A stretch of 64,000 nucleotides of DNA from Hyphodiscus hymeniophilus (taxonomy: Eukaryota > Ascomycota > Leotiomycetes > Helotiales > Hyphodiscaceae): the NCBI GenBank assembly GCA_016508695.1, contig VNKQ01000012.1:1519290-1583289 (forward strand), given 5' to 3'. The number at the start of each line of letters is the position of its first letter. Within the stretch, counting starts at the first letter, position 1. The translations under genes were made by a program, and so were the position numbers. The notes beneath the pieces were generated by a model, which saw only the letters and a list, made by a program, of their open reading frames with translations, had not been told where the DNA came from and did no database searches. Below, piece by piece: positions 10,701-22,767 of the stretch.

Positions 10701-13253
10701 TCTAGCTCCAGAATCTTCCTCGTAGCTTCAGCAGAGTTGGATGTTCTCCAAACAACAGTATCTTCTCCAGCCTCGGCATCATTGCGTATAATGTAGTTGT
10801 CTCCAAAGCGAGCCTTCAATGATGTTCCCGGGCCTTGACAGACCAATTTTCCTTTGTAAACGATAACGATGTGGTCTGCCAAGACGTCGGCTTCGTCGAG
10901 GAAGTGAGTGGTAACGAGGACAGTGCGACGCGCGTGGCCTTTCTGAATTATATTCCAGATATTTCTTCTTGAGAGGGGGTCAAGACCACTAGAGGCTTCG
11001 TCGATACAGCAGACTTTCGATCCACCAACGAAGGAAATGGCGAGTTGCAGCTTCCGCATCTGACCACCGGATAATGTCTTCGCTCGTGCATTTGCCTTTT
11101 CGAGAAGATCGCATTCGACAAGCACATCGTCGTCGTCTACCGTCAAGTCTTCGAATGCGGCAGTCTTCAATCTTCGCCAGATCTTTATATGCTCTTGGAC
11201 TGTGAGATCGCTCCAGAAGACCTTCGACGAATCAGCCCACGATAGATCTTACAATCAGGACAACGACTTACATTGTGCTGCGGACAGATTCCGAATATCT
11301 CACCAGCCTCATTCAGCTCTAGACGCGAGCCAGCATCCATGCCAACCATACCCGCAATGCATTTCAAGCTCGTAGTTTTTCCTCCACCATTGGGGCCGAG
11401 TAGAAATGTGACCGATCCTTTCTTGACTTCGAGATCGAGGCCATCCACCGCGAGAACTATAGATCCCTTGACCTTGAATGGCCAGTACCACAGACGTTTG
11501 CCATAATAAGTTTTCGAAAGGCCAGTACAGCGTAGAGCAATATCGCTGTTAGATTCGATGCGGTCGTAGTTTCTTGTAACGCCCCAGAGTCTCTGCTCGA
11601 CGAAGTAAGTTGCGATGCCATAGACAATGATTTGTAAGACAAAGAACACGACGTATAAGTAGCCATCCATTGCGTCTATTCTATAGAAGATGGAATTAGT
11701 ATTTGGCTGGGGAAACGTTCGGAGCTGATCGCTCCAACCCAAGTACTATGCGTCCCAAAACGAGCGCAGCTTGCGCACTTAGAGGGATCAAGGGAACTGG
11801 AGGACGTACTGAGTGAGTCCGTTCGAAAAGACAGTTGCATGGGTGCTCAACGTTGTATTTCTGGGTGAGAGAGAGAACCCTTCCAAGTTATATTCTCTGG
11901 TTGCCTTTCAGTGACACCACGTCAGCATGACTTCCACTCAAGTGCAAGTTCAGGTTTGCTAGGATACGGGAGAAATTACATACCACATCAGAGACTAGAG
12001 TTGCCCAGGTTATTGGAGGAAATATGGCGGCCAGAGCAATAACTTCTGCCTGAGATGGCACAGCCGCTAATGTATCTGCGAGATGAACGAGTGCAAGAGC
12101 AAATACCAGCACCGAGGTGTATAGCCCAGCTAGTTGAGCTTTGCTGAAAAACGAGGCCAAGAAATGCGAGGAGACCGTAAACGATGTTCCAGCCAAAAGG
12201 GTGAGGAACAAGAACAGAATATCGGAAGTTCGAGTGAATAAGATCTGGGTCAATATTATAGAGCAGACAAGGAAGCCGGGGAAGTACAGCACAATAAACG
12301 AGAGCAATGTCGACAGAATCCTGGGTGTATTCGTGACCATCTGCGCAGCCATAAGCTCGGCCATTGTAGTCTGTCGTTCGGTGGCCACGAAAACACTCAA
12401 ATGGAATACGACTCCAATGAGGATCAATACGAAAACTGGGCCGACAAATTGTCCGACCAGAGAAAGCCACTGTTGAAATGTTAGTGATTTATACGTCGCC
12501 GAGGAGAGGTACGGATCATTATCCAAATCTACATACATAAGGACCATTGCTAGGGGGCGCATCTGACGTGTCTTCATTCGCAAACTGTCCAAACGATCCA
12601 CTCCACGGCTGCTCGGAGAGTCTAAGGCTTGTCGAGAAATTCCCGATATGAGATTCAACGGCCAGTTGAATTGGGAGAATTCTTCTGGCGAGAAAAGAAT
12701 TGTCTGTGCGATAGTCACCACTGTAGGTTGTACCCGAGTAATCGTTCTCAAAACTATCGTCTAGTGCGATGATGTATTCCACGTTTGTCTCGTTGAATGA
12801 GGTAAATATGATAGCCGCAAAGCAATCGCTATGTCCTTTTAAGTCCTGATGGCATAGTTTGTAGAGGTCGTCAGGGTCATCAGTCACTACGGTATCCAGC
12901 GTGGCCATTCCTTGCTCTTGGAGTATTCCATTTATGACAGGGTCGAGGCTTGCGTTAGATATACGATTTCGTACAAACACCAATTTGTGCTGTGAGGTGG
13001 CGGTTGCGGCATCAGAGAGATTTTTGATAGGATAAGCAGTTTTCGAGATTCCATTCAAGGGGGCTTCAAAGGACGAGGACGTGGCATTGATGTGTTTGAG
13101 TTCGCAAAATATTATCGTCAACACAATCGGGAAGAGCAATGCTCGTATCAAGGTCGAAACTGGTGCCTTATAAAAGATGAGGAAATTCTTGTAAGTGAGC
13201 GTGAGGGTTTGGCGGTATATCCTACGCCATTGCGGCTGCTTGAAGGATCCCAT
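7705..13253 (-). CDS. ABCA-type full ABC transporter
   Basis: Eight exons: 13253-12537, 12469-11984, 11904-11810, 11680-11272, 11221-10487, 10385-9623, 9562-8345 and 8288-7705, totalling 1668 aa. Layout is TMD1-NBD1-TMD2-NBD2. Each half has a first membrane span, a large extracytosolic loop and then a membrane bundle. NBD1 has Walker A GPNGGGKTT, signature LSGGQ and Walker B CCIDEASSGLDP. NBD2 has GGNGAGKTT, LSGGT and LLLDEPSTGQD. The loops carry several N-x-S/T sites. ABCA proteins move or flip lipids in plasma or vacuolar membranes; the fungal substrate is not known. Intron 3 is 129 nt with a perfect TACTAAT branch site, and intron 6 (9563-9622) uses a GC donor. The final intron splits NBD2 between the signature region and Walker B. 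Nothing suggests a defect. Confidence 0.93.
9563..9622 (-). other. GC-AG intron within the ABCA transporter gene
   Basis: On the minus strand the exon ends ..CTATTAG and the intron begins GCAAGT rather than GTAAGT; it ends GATCAG. Using this GC donor joins PITLL to VALAFITA in frame. No GT donor nearby preserves the frame. A CTGAC branch-like sequence lies before the acceptor. Confidence 0.8.
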
Positions 13254-15620
13254 AGTGTAGATAATAGTTGGAGAATATTGGTTGGTCGTTGTTGAGCCCA
13301 GATGGATAATGAATGCTTAAGCAAATCTCGCGCGTATATCTCATTTCGAAAGTTTGTCGGCAGAGATGGTCGCTCCTGAAATCAGATTTGGAAGATTCTT
13401 TCAGAGCTCTACCTTCCAGTGGAGAAGAAAGACATGCGTTGAAGTACGTTTGGTGGAATGCAGAAGACCAACAACGGAGGTTATGTGTTGCGAGGTTTCA
13501 GTCAACCACCAGGTACCCCGTATTTACCAGAAGGATTCGATGCGCCTCTTTCGCTAGACAAACGACTCAGAGAAACGGAGGTAGGAGCAGCAATCTAGTA
13601 CAATTCGACTTCACCTCGGTCCTCGAGGCCAAGGTCGCAGGTAGCAGCGATTGACATCTGCAAGGGCTCTACGAGGACTTCGCAATAGGATCTGGAGGGC
13701 ATAGTCTGAAGGCGCCATCGAGTCAAGAGCCCCTGAGCCACGAGGAGTTTTGGGCCTAAAAGCTCTAAGCCCACCTCTCATTTTGATTGATTGTGGCAGT
13801 GTAACACTGTAACCAGCCAAACAAGTGCAAAACAGACGGGATGGGATATGTACCTGTACGCTAAGCGTTAAGCGAGCTCGAAGGATTCGGAGACTAGCGA
13901 ATTACAATACAACGTGGAACACGAGATATCCCCACTCACTCGTCGCAACAACTAATAACCATGGAAGTGGGGTTTAGAATGTGAGAGTATTCAACATGTT
14001 TGTTTAGCCTATTCCGTAGCTTTCTTGATGTGATCATGTTGTGTGATATCTTCATATGGTGTATGAGATGTCGTTCTGTGTCTTTGACGGAAGGATTCGA
14101 CGCGCGGTCGAAAAGTCAACAGATATTTATATCCAGTGAGCGCTCCAGCCCATTAAGCCGTTGCCTTGAGAGCTTGGCGTCATATTTAGATTTAACCTTA
14201 TATCGGTCAGTGGGTCTTTGAAAAAAATGAAATTGGAATGGTAAAGTGAAGAGTAAACATAAGCACGTGACCCGAGCAACACAGCCTCGTTTGAAAGCCT
14301 CGAAGGATTCGACGGATTCGGTACCTGGCTTCCATTCATATTGCGCGGAGACATTCTCCTGCACTTTTTGATAACCATGCTGCCTGGAGTGGATAGCTCC
14401 TCATGACGGCGAGTCTCGTAATGCCGACTTGATCTATTGACTCCAGGGATACGACAGTTGCCAGAAGCCAGAAGCCAGTTTCATTGTCGACCTTGAGGAA
14501 GGCCACGACGACGAGAAGCAGGAAAGATTGTAGACGTTATCTTAGAAAATTGCTGCTGTTTGTATACAAAGATTTACTCTTGCACGAGGACAATACCACC
14601 CTCTTTCGCCCATCTTATCCCCGTAATGCTTCCAGCATGCTCTGCCCAAGCAGCAACCGCATAAACCAAAAAGCAGATATTGCTAATGGTATTCGTGGCG
14701 ATTCTTCCCGTTAGCTTGCTAGACCATATCAAATTGGTTGATATTGTCTTAGCTCGGACGTGTACATCTAAGCCTTCTCCCTTGTTGTCCGTCGAAGGAT
14801 GATGGATGTTTCTGATTTGAGATTTGTTTTGGGACGTTCAGGCGGCAGGATGCGTGCTTGGATCGGGGTTGCAGAATGCCTGTGAACTCGAGCGTGACTT
14901 TGAGATTAGCATGCGCAATTATGTGTTGATTGGCAGAGCAGTATGGGCGGAGTGTATTGAAAATGTAGCATGATAAATTGAATAAAACTAACATAGAACC
15001 AGCAGCCACTGTCCATGTGCGACCGAGATGTCGACCTTCATGATGAAAAATCAAGCCAACATCAAAAGCATGAGCATGCAATGCGTTGCTCCGCTCAAAT
15101 GGCATGCCTACTGCATCATGGTACTTGGCTTGGTCTTTGTGGCCATACGAAACTTCGAATCCCCTGGCAGAGCGAAATCCCTTCATGGTGAAGATCAATC
15201 GTTCTCCAGTTACAGATGATCTTTGCAGAGGCTGTGTACCTTTATGCACTAAAAATCAAGGCTATAACTCAGAATACGAATGACTGAGGAATTCGAGACT
15301 TCTCGTGTATGTCAGACTAGACTTCGAGCACAGTTTTATCGAGGAGGCAGCTTCGAACAGCGTTCCCCAACACGCAGCTTTGACTGCAGCTACTACGATA
15401 TATACATCACACAAAACTAGGAGATAAGATGTCCAAACCGGTTCATCGAAATCTAATCCACAACCACACGTAGTACGGATCGCTTGATCCATAGTCAACC
15501 CAAAACCCCTGATGAACTATCAAACAGCCAAGCCAGTAGCATTTGCATCCTCATACAGATGAGCAGTCCTACAGCAGTCAGCTCAATCCAACACCTCATC
15601 AACCGCGGCAGAACGGGCAC
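13254..15620. other. Large gap with little recognisable content
   Basis: This 2.4-kb stretch holds the promoter of the ABC transporter on the left. No gene is recognised. One weak spliced minus-strand frame at 14768-15186 is listed separately. A minus-strand frame around 14574-14726 reads as a hydrophobic segment (ISNICFLVYAVAAWAEHAG) ending in a stop, possibly a remnant of a membrane-protein gene. Confidence 0.35.
14768..15186 (-). CDS. Unrecognised possible two-exon small protein
   Basis: A minus-strand ATG in a good context (CACCATGA) at 15186 opens a frame starting MKGFRSARGFEVSYGHKDQA. A GTTAGT donor at 14992 can join to an acceptor at 14880 (CACAG), giving 101 aa with a basic tail ending at 14768. 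The branch sequence GCTAATC precedes the acceptor. No family is recognised and there is no independent support, so this may be a chance frame in a long gap. Confidence 0.2.
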
Positions 15621-16262
15621 TTACTGTTCAGTCCATCCAGGTATCGAGGCCCCCTTCTCAACAACACCGACGCAATCACCCGTCTCGCCCTTCAAAACCC
15701 TCACTCTAGGACACTCCCATCCTGGATCATCCCTCTTCGCCTCCTCGAAGGCCTTGACCACATAATCATTTCCAGCCATCCACCCATAAATGACACCCTT
15801 CCAGACCGTGATATCCAGCTCTTCCAACCCGTGCATTCTCTTCAGAACCTCCATGTTGTAGTGTGCGAAATAACCGGGATCCCTGGTCTCGAGAGCCAGG
15901 CTTTGCACGGCGTGCAATTCCTCCGCAAGGGTATGATAGAGGTAGGGCAGTGTGTTGTCGGGAAGCTTCACGGTGTCGATGGAGAGGTTCAGGTAGGTCG
16001 CGCATGGCGAGAGAGGGTGCTTGAAGCGTGGTGTATAGACTGCGAGGGCTTCGTACCGCGTCTCGCGATTGATATGTAAAACGGCAGGTGGCGGGCAGGA
16101 GGAGGTGAAGGATTTTGCGGCGCGGGGCTTGCCGCGAATAGGAGGCTCTTTATTGCATATTACTGTGACGGTGCGAGGGGTTGCGACGACGATGCCCCAT
16201 ATCTTGAGGCGGATCTCGGTGGGGAGGGAGGGGAAGAGCGTGAACGATGTAAGTGTTGACAT
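15621..16262 (-). CDS. 2EXR-domain fungal protein
   Basis: Single exon of 213 aa from the ATG at 16262; an upstream in-frame extension exists but lacks the family start. The N-terminus FTLFPSLPTEIRLKIWGIVV then PRTVTV is the signature of the 2EXR domain, a very large family in Pezizomycotina of unknown function. Following blocks PPPAVLHINRETRYEALAVY and FNHPL-like segments (here FKHPLSPCATYLNLSIDTVK) fit the family's usual order. The C-terminal half has a short alpha/beta region that ends IPGWTEQ. These proteins are often numerous, variable and lineage-specific. No transmembrane segment is seen. Confidence 0.75.
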   Translation of the reverse strand: MSTLTSFTLFPSLPTEIRLKIWGIVVATPRTVTVICNKEPPIRGKPRAAKSFTSSCPPPAVLHINRETRYEALAVYTPRFKHPLSPCATYLNLSIDTVKLPDNTLPYLYHTLAEELHAVQSLALETRDPGYFAHYNMEVLKRMHGLEELDITVWKGVIYGWMAGNDYVVKAFEEAKRDDPGWECPRVRVLKGETGDCVGVVEKGASIPGWTEQ

Positions 16263-17455
16263 GGTGTCTATGCGTGGGTTGCACACTGGCGAGGTTAGAG
16301 AGAAGCCTCCAATCGCCACTGTGGTGAGAGCTTACAGTAGTTTGAAGGGAGCTGATTCGGAATGAAAGCAAATGTCTGGGCGGAGTAAGGTTTGGTGTTG
16401 TTGATGCTAAACTTGACTTGTACTCGTACCTAGACTTCGCAAGGCTGACAAGGCTATGGTGGGGGCCAGTTGAGTGAGCGGGTCACCCTATCTGGAGCAG
16501 ATTTATCTTCATCTGTTGTTTTAGGATTAAATCACCTTTTTGTATGATTGATCGTCAAGTTCCGTTATTCAATTCAAATATCAAGTCTTTTTCAATACTT
16601 GAATGTAAGGTGTGCAGGATATGACTGGGGCTGTAACTGATTACATATTCCTCTATGTGACAGCAGCTGTCCGCAACTCGGAGTACCTGGGATGAAGCAG
16701 AAACAAAATTACGATGGAGCCAAGTTCTTACTACCTCGAGAGTACCTTCTCAAGTCTAAACCCGTCCATCTCACACGACTTCTGTGTCTAGTAGGCCCAT
16801 CAGCGTTTCCAGTACCAAATTCCCACGTAACCCATTCTTTTTGTGAATCAGATGATTCGTGGTAGATACATGAGGAAATTGAGCTTACCGAAATTGAAGT
16901 AAATATATTTGTAGTTTTTCGAACTCTGTTGCAATACGTCCCTTACGCCTTCGAAGTAGACAAAATGCAGCGAACCGTCGGGATCGGGCATCCAGATTCT
17001 CTACACTGCAAATGTCGTGTTTGTCTGCTTTTAGTCCTTGCTTGAAGACGTTGCTACCACATTTTGCGAATTCAACTTCCGGATCTGCATTTGGACAGTT
17101 GCAGTCCTAAATTTATTATTCTCGTATGAATCCAAGGTAAGAGAACAAAGTAAGTAGATATCTTGGAACAAAAGTTCTACAGAGACGGTGGCCGAATGTA
17201 CCATGTCTGGTCTGTGGATAGGTAAACCTGAACCGCGTCTTTTGCCAAGGACATAAATGGGAGGGGATAGAGGTTGAGACGTGGAATGGGCTTGAGGTCA
17301 ATTTCTGTTTTGACATGAGCGAAAGGGCCACGCCATCTGCGAATCACTTCTGAGGGTATTCAAGGAGTCCAGATAGTTCAAGAAAAATAATCAGAGAAGC
17401 CGTAAGTAAAGACTTTGGTATTGTACAGTTTCCATGACGTCTATAAATAATTCAT
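16263..17455. other. Intergenic region with a copy of a repeated 13-mer
   Basis: No gene is seen between the 2EXR gene and the end of CCT8. The word GCAAGGCTGACAA occurs at 16439-16451. The same 13-mer is found twice in the divergent promoter at 29393-30090. Confidence 0.4.
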
Positions 17456-19262
17456 CTAATCCTCGTCCCAGTTCTGTAAATGTTAGGTGATGTCAAAAAA
17501 CGGGAAGGGCAACTCACAGGATTGGGTCCAGGGGGTTTCGGGCCTCCAGCTTGTCGCGCAACAATGATTTGGTCAACGGAAAGAACGGTCCGTGCAGCTT
17601 CAGTGGCCAACTTAATAGCCCAGCTCTTTGAAATCAAGAGGTCGAGAATACCATCATCCTTGGCATCAAGAGTTCCACTACCATCCTCGTTCTGTCTCGA
17701 CGTTAATAATGTCAATCCTTTACGATCGAGTAGAACTTACCTCAATGTCAACACCGGTAGTCCAGTCATCTTTCTTGTGGTGGGCGGTGTAAAGTCTGCT
17801 CAAGACCTCCGTAGCGTCCAATCCAGCGCTCTCGGCCAATGTTCGCGGGATGACCTCAAATGCTTCACCAAACTTTCGGATGGAATATTGAGATAGACCA
17901 GGAGTGATATCACCAAAGGCTTGTATCCGCTCAACAAGTTGCATCTCGGTTGCACCGGCACCTGGTACAAGTCTTGGATCTCTGGTGATGGCCTTCACGA
18001 CATTGACTCCGTCATCGACTGCACGCTCAATATCATCCAGGTGGTTTTGTGTCGCTCCTCGAATAACAAGCGTAGCCGTTCTCGTCGTCTCATTTTCTTG
18101 CCTGAATACCGTAACTCGGTCACCTCCAATCTCGAGGGTCTCGACAACATCAACACTTCCCATCTCGTCTGGCATCGGTGCTCCTAGTCTGGCTAATGGC
18201 GTTGCTCCAACCACTCTGCACAATCTTCGAAGTTCAAACTTGCTGAGAATTCGAATGACCAAAATGCCGAAACGATTTAAGTAATGCATTGCGAGCTCAC
18301 CGACGGTGGCACCAGCAACCACAACACGAATCCCGGAGTCGTAAAGCTCCTTGATAGCAGTCTCTAGCTGGGTCTCCTCGCCTTTTGTGAAGTCTAGCAT
18401 CTCTTTTGCGTTGTGAAGCAGAACAGTGCCTTTCGTCTCGGTTTGGCTGGTGTCAATTGGACATGAGAACACACCAACTTTCGCTCTGACTGCCTTCTTG
18501 ACGGAACCATCTGGCTCCCGACCAAAGACCATACCCTTCACGACTCTGCTTTGCTCCAAGCTACCTCCCATGATCTTGACCACTCGGATATTATCGACAT
18601 TAAAGTTGACTGGGTTCTTAGGAAGAACGGCTAAGACAGCCTCGGCCACGATATCTGCCAGGAACTCCTCACTACCACTCTGCTTACTAGCAATGACAGT
18701 TCGAATAGCCTTGCTGAGCTCTGACTGCGAGCGAATATCTTCAACTTTGTCCACACTAAGCTTCTCAAGCTCTTCCAAAGCAAACTTTTGCGCACGCTCG
18801 TATCCCGTAACAATATCGCTTGTCTTTAGGCCCATTCGCAGTAAATCCTCAGCCTTTCTCAAGAGCTCTCCAGCCAAGACAATAACCAGATTCGTAGCAT
18901 CTCCCATCTCAGCCTCTTGTTGTTGACTTGCCATTACAACGAGCTTAGCAGCAGGGTGAACTACATCGAGTTCGCGGAGGATCGTGGCGGCGTCGGACGT
19001 GAGGATCATCTTTTGCAGATGATTGATGACGATCTTGTTTCGGCCATATGGTCCTAAAGAGGTCTGAACCGTCGAGGCAATGGTACGACAAGCATCGATA
19101 TTGCGGATGACGGCTCCATCTTCAGACTCGTAGCTATTGCAAGTCAGCAGTTGATTTTCCCGAAGCAGATACGCAGAGCGGCAGTGTAGAAAGGAGGTCC
19201 CACTTTTGATATCCCTGCTTGAAAAGGTTGGCATTCGGTGCATTCGGGATATTGAGAGACAT
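17456..19262 (-). CDS. CCT8: CCT theta subunit of the TRiC chaperonin
   Basis: Four exons: 19262-19204, 19133-17741, 17691-17518 and 17473-17456, totalling 547 aa, the normal length. The first exon reads MSLNIPNAPNANLFKQGYQ and splices to NYESEDGAVIRNIDACR, the theta-specific start. Chaperonin hallmarks follow: TSLGPYGRNKIVINHLQK, then a GDATN block for ATP binding (EMGDATNLVIVLAGELL) and the apical region VLLHNAKEMLDFTKGEE. The last exon adds only NWDED and the stop. The product is one of eight subunits of the cytosolic chaperonin that folds actin and tubulin. The last intron is 44 nt, among the shortest here. This is a core single-copy gene with nothing odd. Confidence 0.97.
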
Positions 19263-19525
19263 CTTGAAAGAAGTTGTGGGTTATGAGAGAGCAGAGTGTC
19301 AAGCTTGGTTGGTGGTTTTCACAGCTACCTCTGTGCTGCAAGTCGCGGTACTCTCGCGATCAAAAATATCGAATATGGTCCGTGCACGATGGAAGGACAC
19401 TTGCAGGGCTCGGAGAAACATAAATCCATACCGATGAGTTAATGTAGCGGCCGTGCATTGTTTCTTCTTACAACTCGTGAACAACAACATCTTTCACGAC
19501 GTTCAACCATTTGTGTCGACTCAAC

Positions 19526-21081
19526 ATGGCGCCTCCAACAGCTCCGCCAGCAGCAGGTATGTTTGGACTCATTTCTTATCTATTTCCTGGGCCCTTATCT
19601 GCACATGATCTGGAACGGAGTGCGGCCGCGCCGATTCGCACAACTGAGAGTGTATTCTACTCGTAATTCACCTTTCTCCCTCTCTCCTACATCAACCTCA
19701 ACAACTCGGAATATATACGCCTCGACATGGAAGCCGATCGCAGCACCGAGGAGGATCCTGAGGGATCTCAATCTCGAACTCCTGCGGTCAACTTCACCTT
19801 GCCCGGTGTAGTTTCCCCTCAAGGACACCCAACAGTCGCCATTCCTTCTTCTTTCGCGATCGAGTTTCCTTCTTCTTTCGCGATCGACTTCTCCGTCGAT
19901 CATAGCTCTGGTCCTGCTCTCGATGTCATCCATGTTTTTCCGGCAGCTCTTCCTGCTCTTCCTGCTGGCCCTGGTCTCCATGGTCTCCCTGTTCTCCCTG
20001 TTCTTCCAGCTCTTCCCGCTCTTCCCGCTCTTCCCGCTCGTCCTGCTCGTCCTGCTCGTCCCGTTCGCCGGACCAGTGATCAGCTTGACCCTTCTTATCA
20101 ACCACGCCCTGTCCGACAACGACGCCGACTGTGGGAGGCCAAGCCTGAGGGCAAGACCGAGCAGGAGAGAAAGGCTGAGCAGTCTACGCAGCCAGTACTA
20201 ACAAGACCAGCAGCAGCAGGCGCCATCCCACCAACCCTCCCACCATCAGTGGAAGAAGCTTACCGTCGCAAATGTATCCAGATGAAGAAGCGCTTGAACG
20301 ACATCGAAGCCGCCAATGATGTCCAACGTCTTAACCTCTCCCGCTCAATCCGTGGTATCGAGAAGCAGCGTCTTGAGCGAGCATTCCTTTTGGAGCAATT
20401 GGCGAAACGTACAAGCACCAATGTCGAGGATAGTGAAGGCAGTCCAAGCCCACCACCCACTGTACATCACCCCACATTTTGTTCTGAACTTCCTGTCTAT
20501 AGCAGTATACGCAAAGTCTTGTGTTGATCATTACAGAAAAGCTAACCTCATTCGCCACACAGCCCAAGGAAAAGCCTCTCCGTACCAAGCGTGGTCACCG
20601 CAAGCCATCATTCCTCGCCAACCTCGATCAAGCTCCATCGTTCGCTTCGGGTCCCGGCGGTGCAGCTACCTTATCCCCCTCCGGCTCAGATGCTTTCTCA
20701 CACCCTGACGCCCTTGCCACTTCCACCCGCGCCTCCAATGTCACCCGTCAACATGCCACCATGGGCAACGGCTATGGTCAACGCGCTACGAACTACGACG
20801 CTCCATCCCGTCCCATGCCGAAGTCCGCCTTTGACATGTACTGCAGAGACATGAGAGAAGTCGTCATCACCCAGAATCGCGTGGCCGTCATCGAGGGTAC
20901 CTTTGATCCGGATCGTGCTTTGGCTGAAGGATGGCAAAAGATGCCGGCAGGCCAAAGATCTGATATCCAGAGATCTTTCGAGGCAATGAAGGCAAAGGCC
21001 GACGAGGATACCGAGATGGGAGATGCTGGAGATGACACCGAGGTTGAGGGTGGTGGATTCACTGCTGTCAACAGAGGATAG
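19526..21081 (+). CDS. INO80-complex-type subunit with coiled coil and HMG-like region
   Basis: Best model is three exons: 19526-19556, 20211-20461 and 20563-21081, giving 266 aa. Exon 1 encodes MAPPTAPPAAG. The next segment AIPPTLPPSVEEAYRRK leads to a coiled coil (LNDIEAANDVQRLNLSRSIR) with LERAFLLEQLAKR. The C-terminal part (KSAFDMYCRDMREVV then GTFDPDRALAEGWQKM and acidic tail) resembles an HMG-type helix region. This arrangement matches the INO80 subunit-F/Nht1-like family of fungi, part of a nuclear nucleosome remodeller. The first intron would be ~654 nt, far longer than others here, but ends at a perfect TACTAAC (20196) followed by tandem CAGs, all in the same frame. The intron is open in one frame, so a longer protein beginning at 19727 is possible. 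Confidence 0.65.
19842..20063 (+). repeat. 24-bp duplication and 9-bp minisatellite inside a long intron
   Basis: Two back-to-back copies of a 24-bp unit containing TTCTTCTTTCGCGATCGA lie at about 19842-19889. Downstream, 19946-20063 is a degenerate 9-bp minisatellite of the form CTCTTCCCG/CTCGTCCTG. Because the unit is 9 bp the reading frame stays open, giving a Leu-Pro-Ala-rich peptide if translated. Confidence 0.75.
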
Positions 21082-21744
21082 ATAGGGCGTTCGTGATGTA
21101 TTCTAGGGCGTTTGTGGAAAGTGAATACCCAGGCATGGAGTATTGGGCGTCGGGTTCACTTAGGCGGCCGCCTGATTTTAGTGAAATAACATCTCGAAAT
21201 TAGAGAATCGTTTACTCGCTCCAGTCATTTTCATGTGTGAGATGTGTGGAATGTGTCAAACAATGGAATTGCTTTACTTCGCAGTAGAAGCATGACGATT
21301 GTAGATCATGCAACGGTGGCGGAGGCATCTCCGATCGCACGGGCCAAATCAAGGAATATCAAAAAGCCGCCTACCACTATGTTGTTGATACAGTATTTCT
21401 GGCTTTTAACGGAATACCATGTCGAGGAATACTTTAGATAAAGTAGATAGAGAGTAAATTCTTGGAATAATCTGCTTTAGACTTTGTAATTGCTTTTTTT
21501 CAATTTTCCGTCGAACTCGATATGATATCACACTCACAAGACGGAATGGGTGGGTCCCACCCCCCTTCGCTTTTTTAACCAAGAAAGGATAGAGCTTCAA
21601 GGTTTTTTTTAGCACAACCGCAGAAAAGGATTGCATGGGCGGATTCCGGTGTAAACTGGATGCACCAGCTACATCTTACATGCTTCCCTGCTCAAAACAT
21701 TGAAATATCTCCCTTCCAAGCTCTTATCCAAACAAGTGATCGAA
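21082..21744. other. Intergenic: 3' end of INO80-type gene and SET promoter
   Basis: No gene is seen in this 0.66-kb gap between two genes read in the same direction. The second half is T-rich near 21480-21610. Confidence 0.35.
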
Positions 21745-22767
21745 ATGGCACCTAGCAGCACCGAAAATGATCCATTCCAAGGCGATCACGTAATTTCCAG
21801 CGAGGTTGTAAAGACCGAAACCGATGTCTGGAGACTCGAGACCATTCCAGGAAAGGGAAAGGGGTTGATCGCTTCGGAGGACATCGTATCGGGTACTTTG
21901 ATCCTAAGCGACTTCCCCCTTTTGAAGACGGATGTGATCACCTCAATGGAGACCGTCGAGAGAGATTTAGCTAGAGCACTGAAAGCCCTGCCAAAAACCC
22001 ACCAACGAGCCTTTCTCTCCCTGCACAACAACTACCCAGGCAAAAATCCCCTAAGCAATATCATTCGTTCCAACGGCTACCCACTGGGTCCTGGCTCCGA
22101 GGTTGGAGGTGTCTTTCCAAACCTGTCGCGAATCAATCACAGCTGCAAGCCAAACGCCAAACATTCGTGGAATCCTGCCTTGCAGAAGTACGTTGTGTAC
22201 GCCATCCGATCAATTACCAAGGGTCAGGAAATCCTAGTCTCCTATCTCTCGGGTGGAGACTCGCAACAGCGCCAACGAGAGTTGAAGGACAATTTTGGCT
22301 TCACATGTGCCTGCGAGTTGTGTTCGTTGCCAGCGCTGGCGCTCAGAGCAAGTGACAGCCGCCTCATCCGTGCCGACGCTCTGAACAGGACTATCGGGGA
22401 TTCTCAGAGCGTTCGAAACTCCCCCGCGAAGGTATTGAAGAACTGTGTGAGGCTAAGGGACATCTATCTTGCGGAGGGCGTGGTCGATGATCGGTTGCCC
22501 AATCTCTACTATGATTGCTTCCAAATCAACAACATACACGGAGATCAGGCACGTGCGAGTGTCTTTGCGAGAAAGTATTGCGAGGAGAAGAGGGTTGCGG
22601 AGGGCCCGGACAGCGTGAATGCTCTGGAGATGATGCCGTTTGTCGAGGATCCCTCAAAGGATGACAGCTTTGGCTCGACACAAGGTTGGAAGTCATCGGT
22701 GAAGGACATTCCAGTGGGCCTTGATTCTGGGAAGTTTGAGAAATGGCTCTGGAGAGAAGATGCGTGA
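21745..22767 (+). CDS. SET-domain protein (SMYD-like)
   Basis: Single exon of 340 aa from the ATG at 21745 (context GAAATGGC). SET landmarks are in order: KGKGLIASEDIVSGTLILSD at the start, FPNLSRINHSCKPNA (the NHSCxPN motif that binds S-adenosylmethionine), then YAIRSITKGQEILVSYL with the catalytic-type Tyr, and a post-SET zinc cluster FTCACELC. No MYND zinc finger is seen between the split SET halves, so this is an MYND-less relative of the SMYD group, common in fungi. Substrates (histone or other lysines) are unknown. The C-terminal ~120 residues form a helical extension. Both key motif sets are intact, so the enzyme is probably active. Confidence 0.85.
   Translation: MAPSSTENDPFQGDHVISSEVVKTETDVWRLETIPGKGKGLIASEDIVSGTLILSDFPLLKTDVITSMETVERDLARALKALPKTHQRAFLSLHNNYPGKNPLSNIIRSNGYPLGPGSEVGGVFPNLSRINHSCKPNAKHSWNPALQKYVVYAIRSITKGQEILVSYLSGGDSQQRQRELKDNFGFTCACELCSLPALALRASDSRLIRADALNRTIGDSQSVRNSPAKVLKNCVRLRDIYLAEGVVDDRLPNLYYDCFQINNIHGDQARASVFARKYCEEKRVAEGPDSVNALEMMPFVEDPSKDDSFGSTQGWKSSVKDIPVGLDSGKFEKWLWREDA

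Noticed and set aside
11683..11760. Minus-strand frame between NBD1 exons read as coding (MGWSDQL..)
   Set aside because: It is inside a 129-nt intron with a TACTAAT branch site; splicing across it gives the correct join.
14749..15249. Continuous 166-codon minus-strand frame
   Set aside because: No ATG at its start and no motif; a spliced alternative is listed at low confidence instead.
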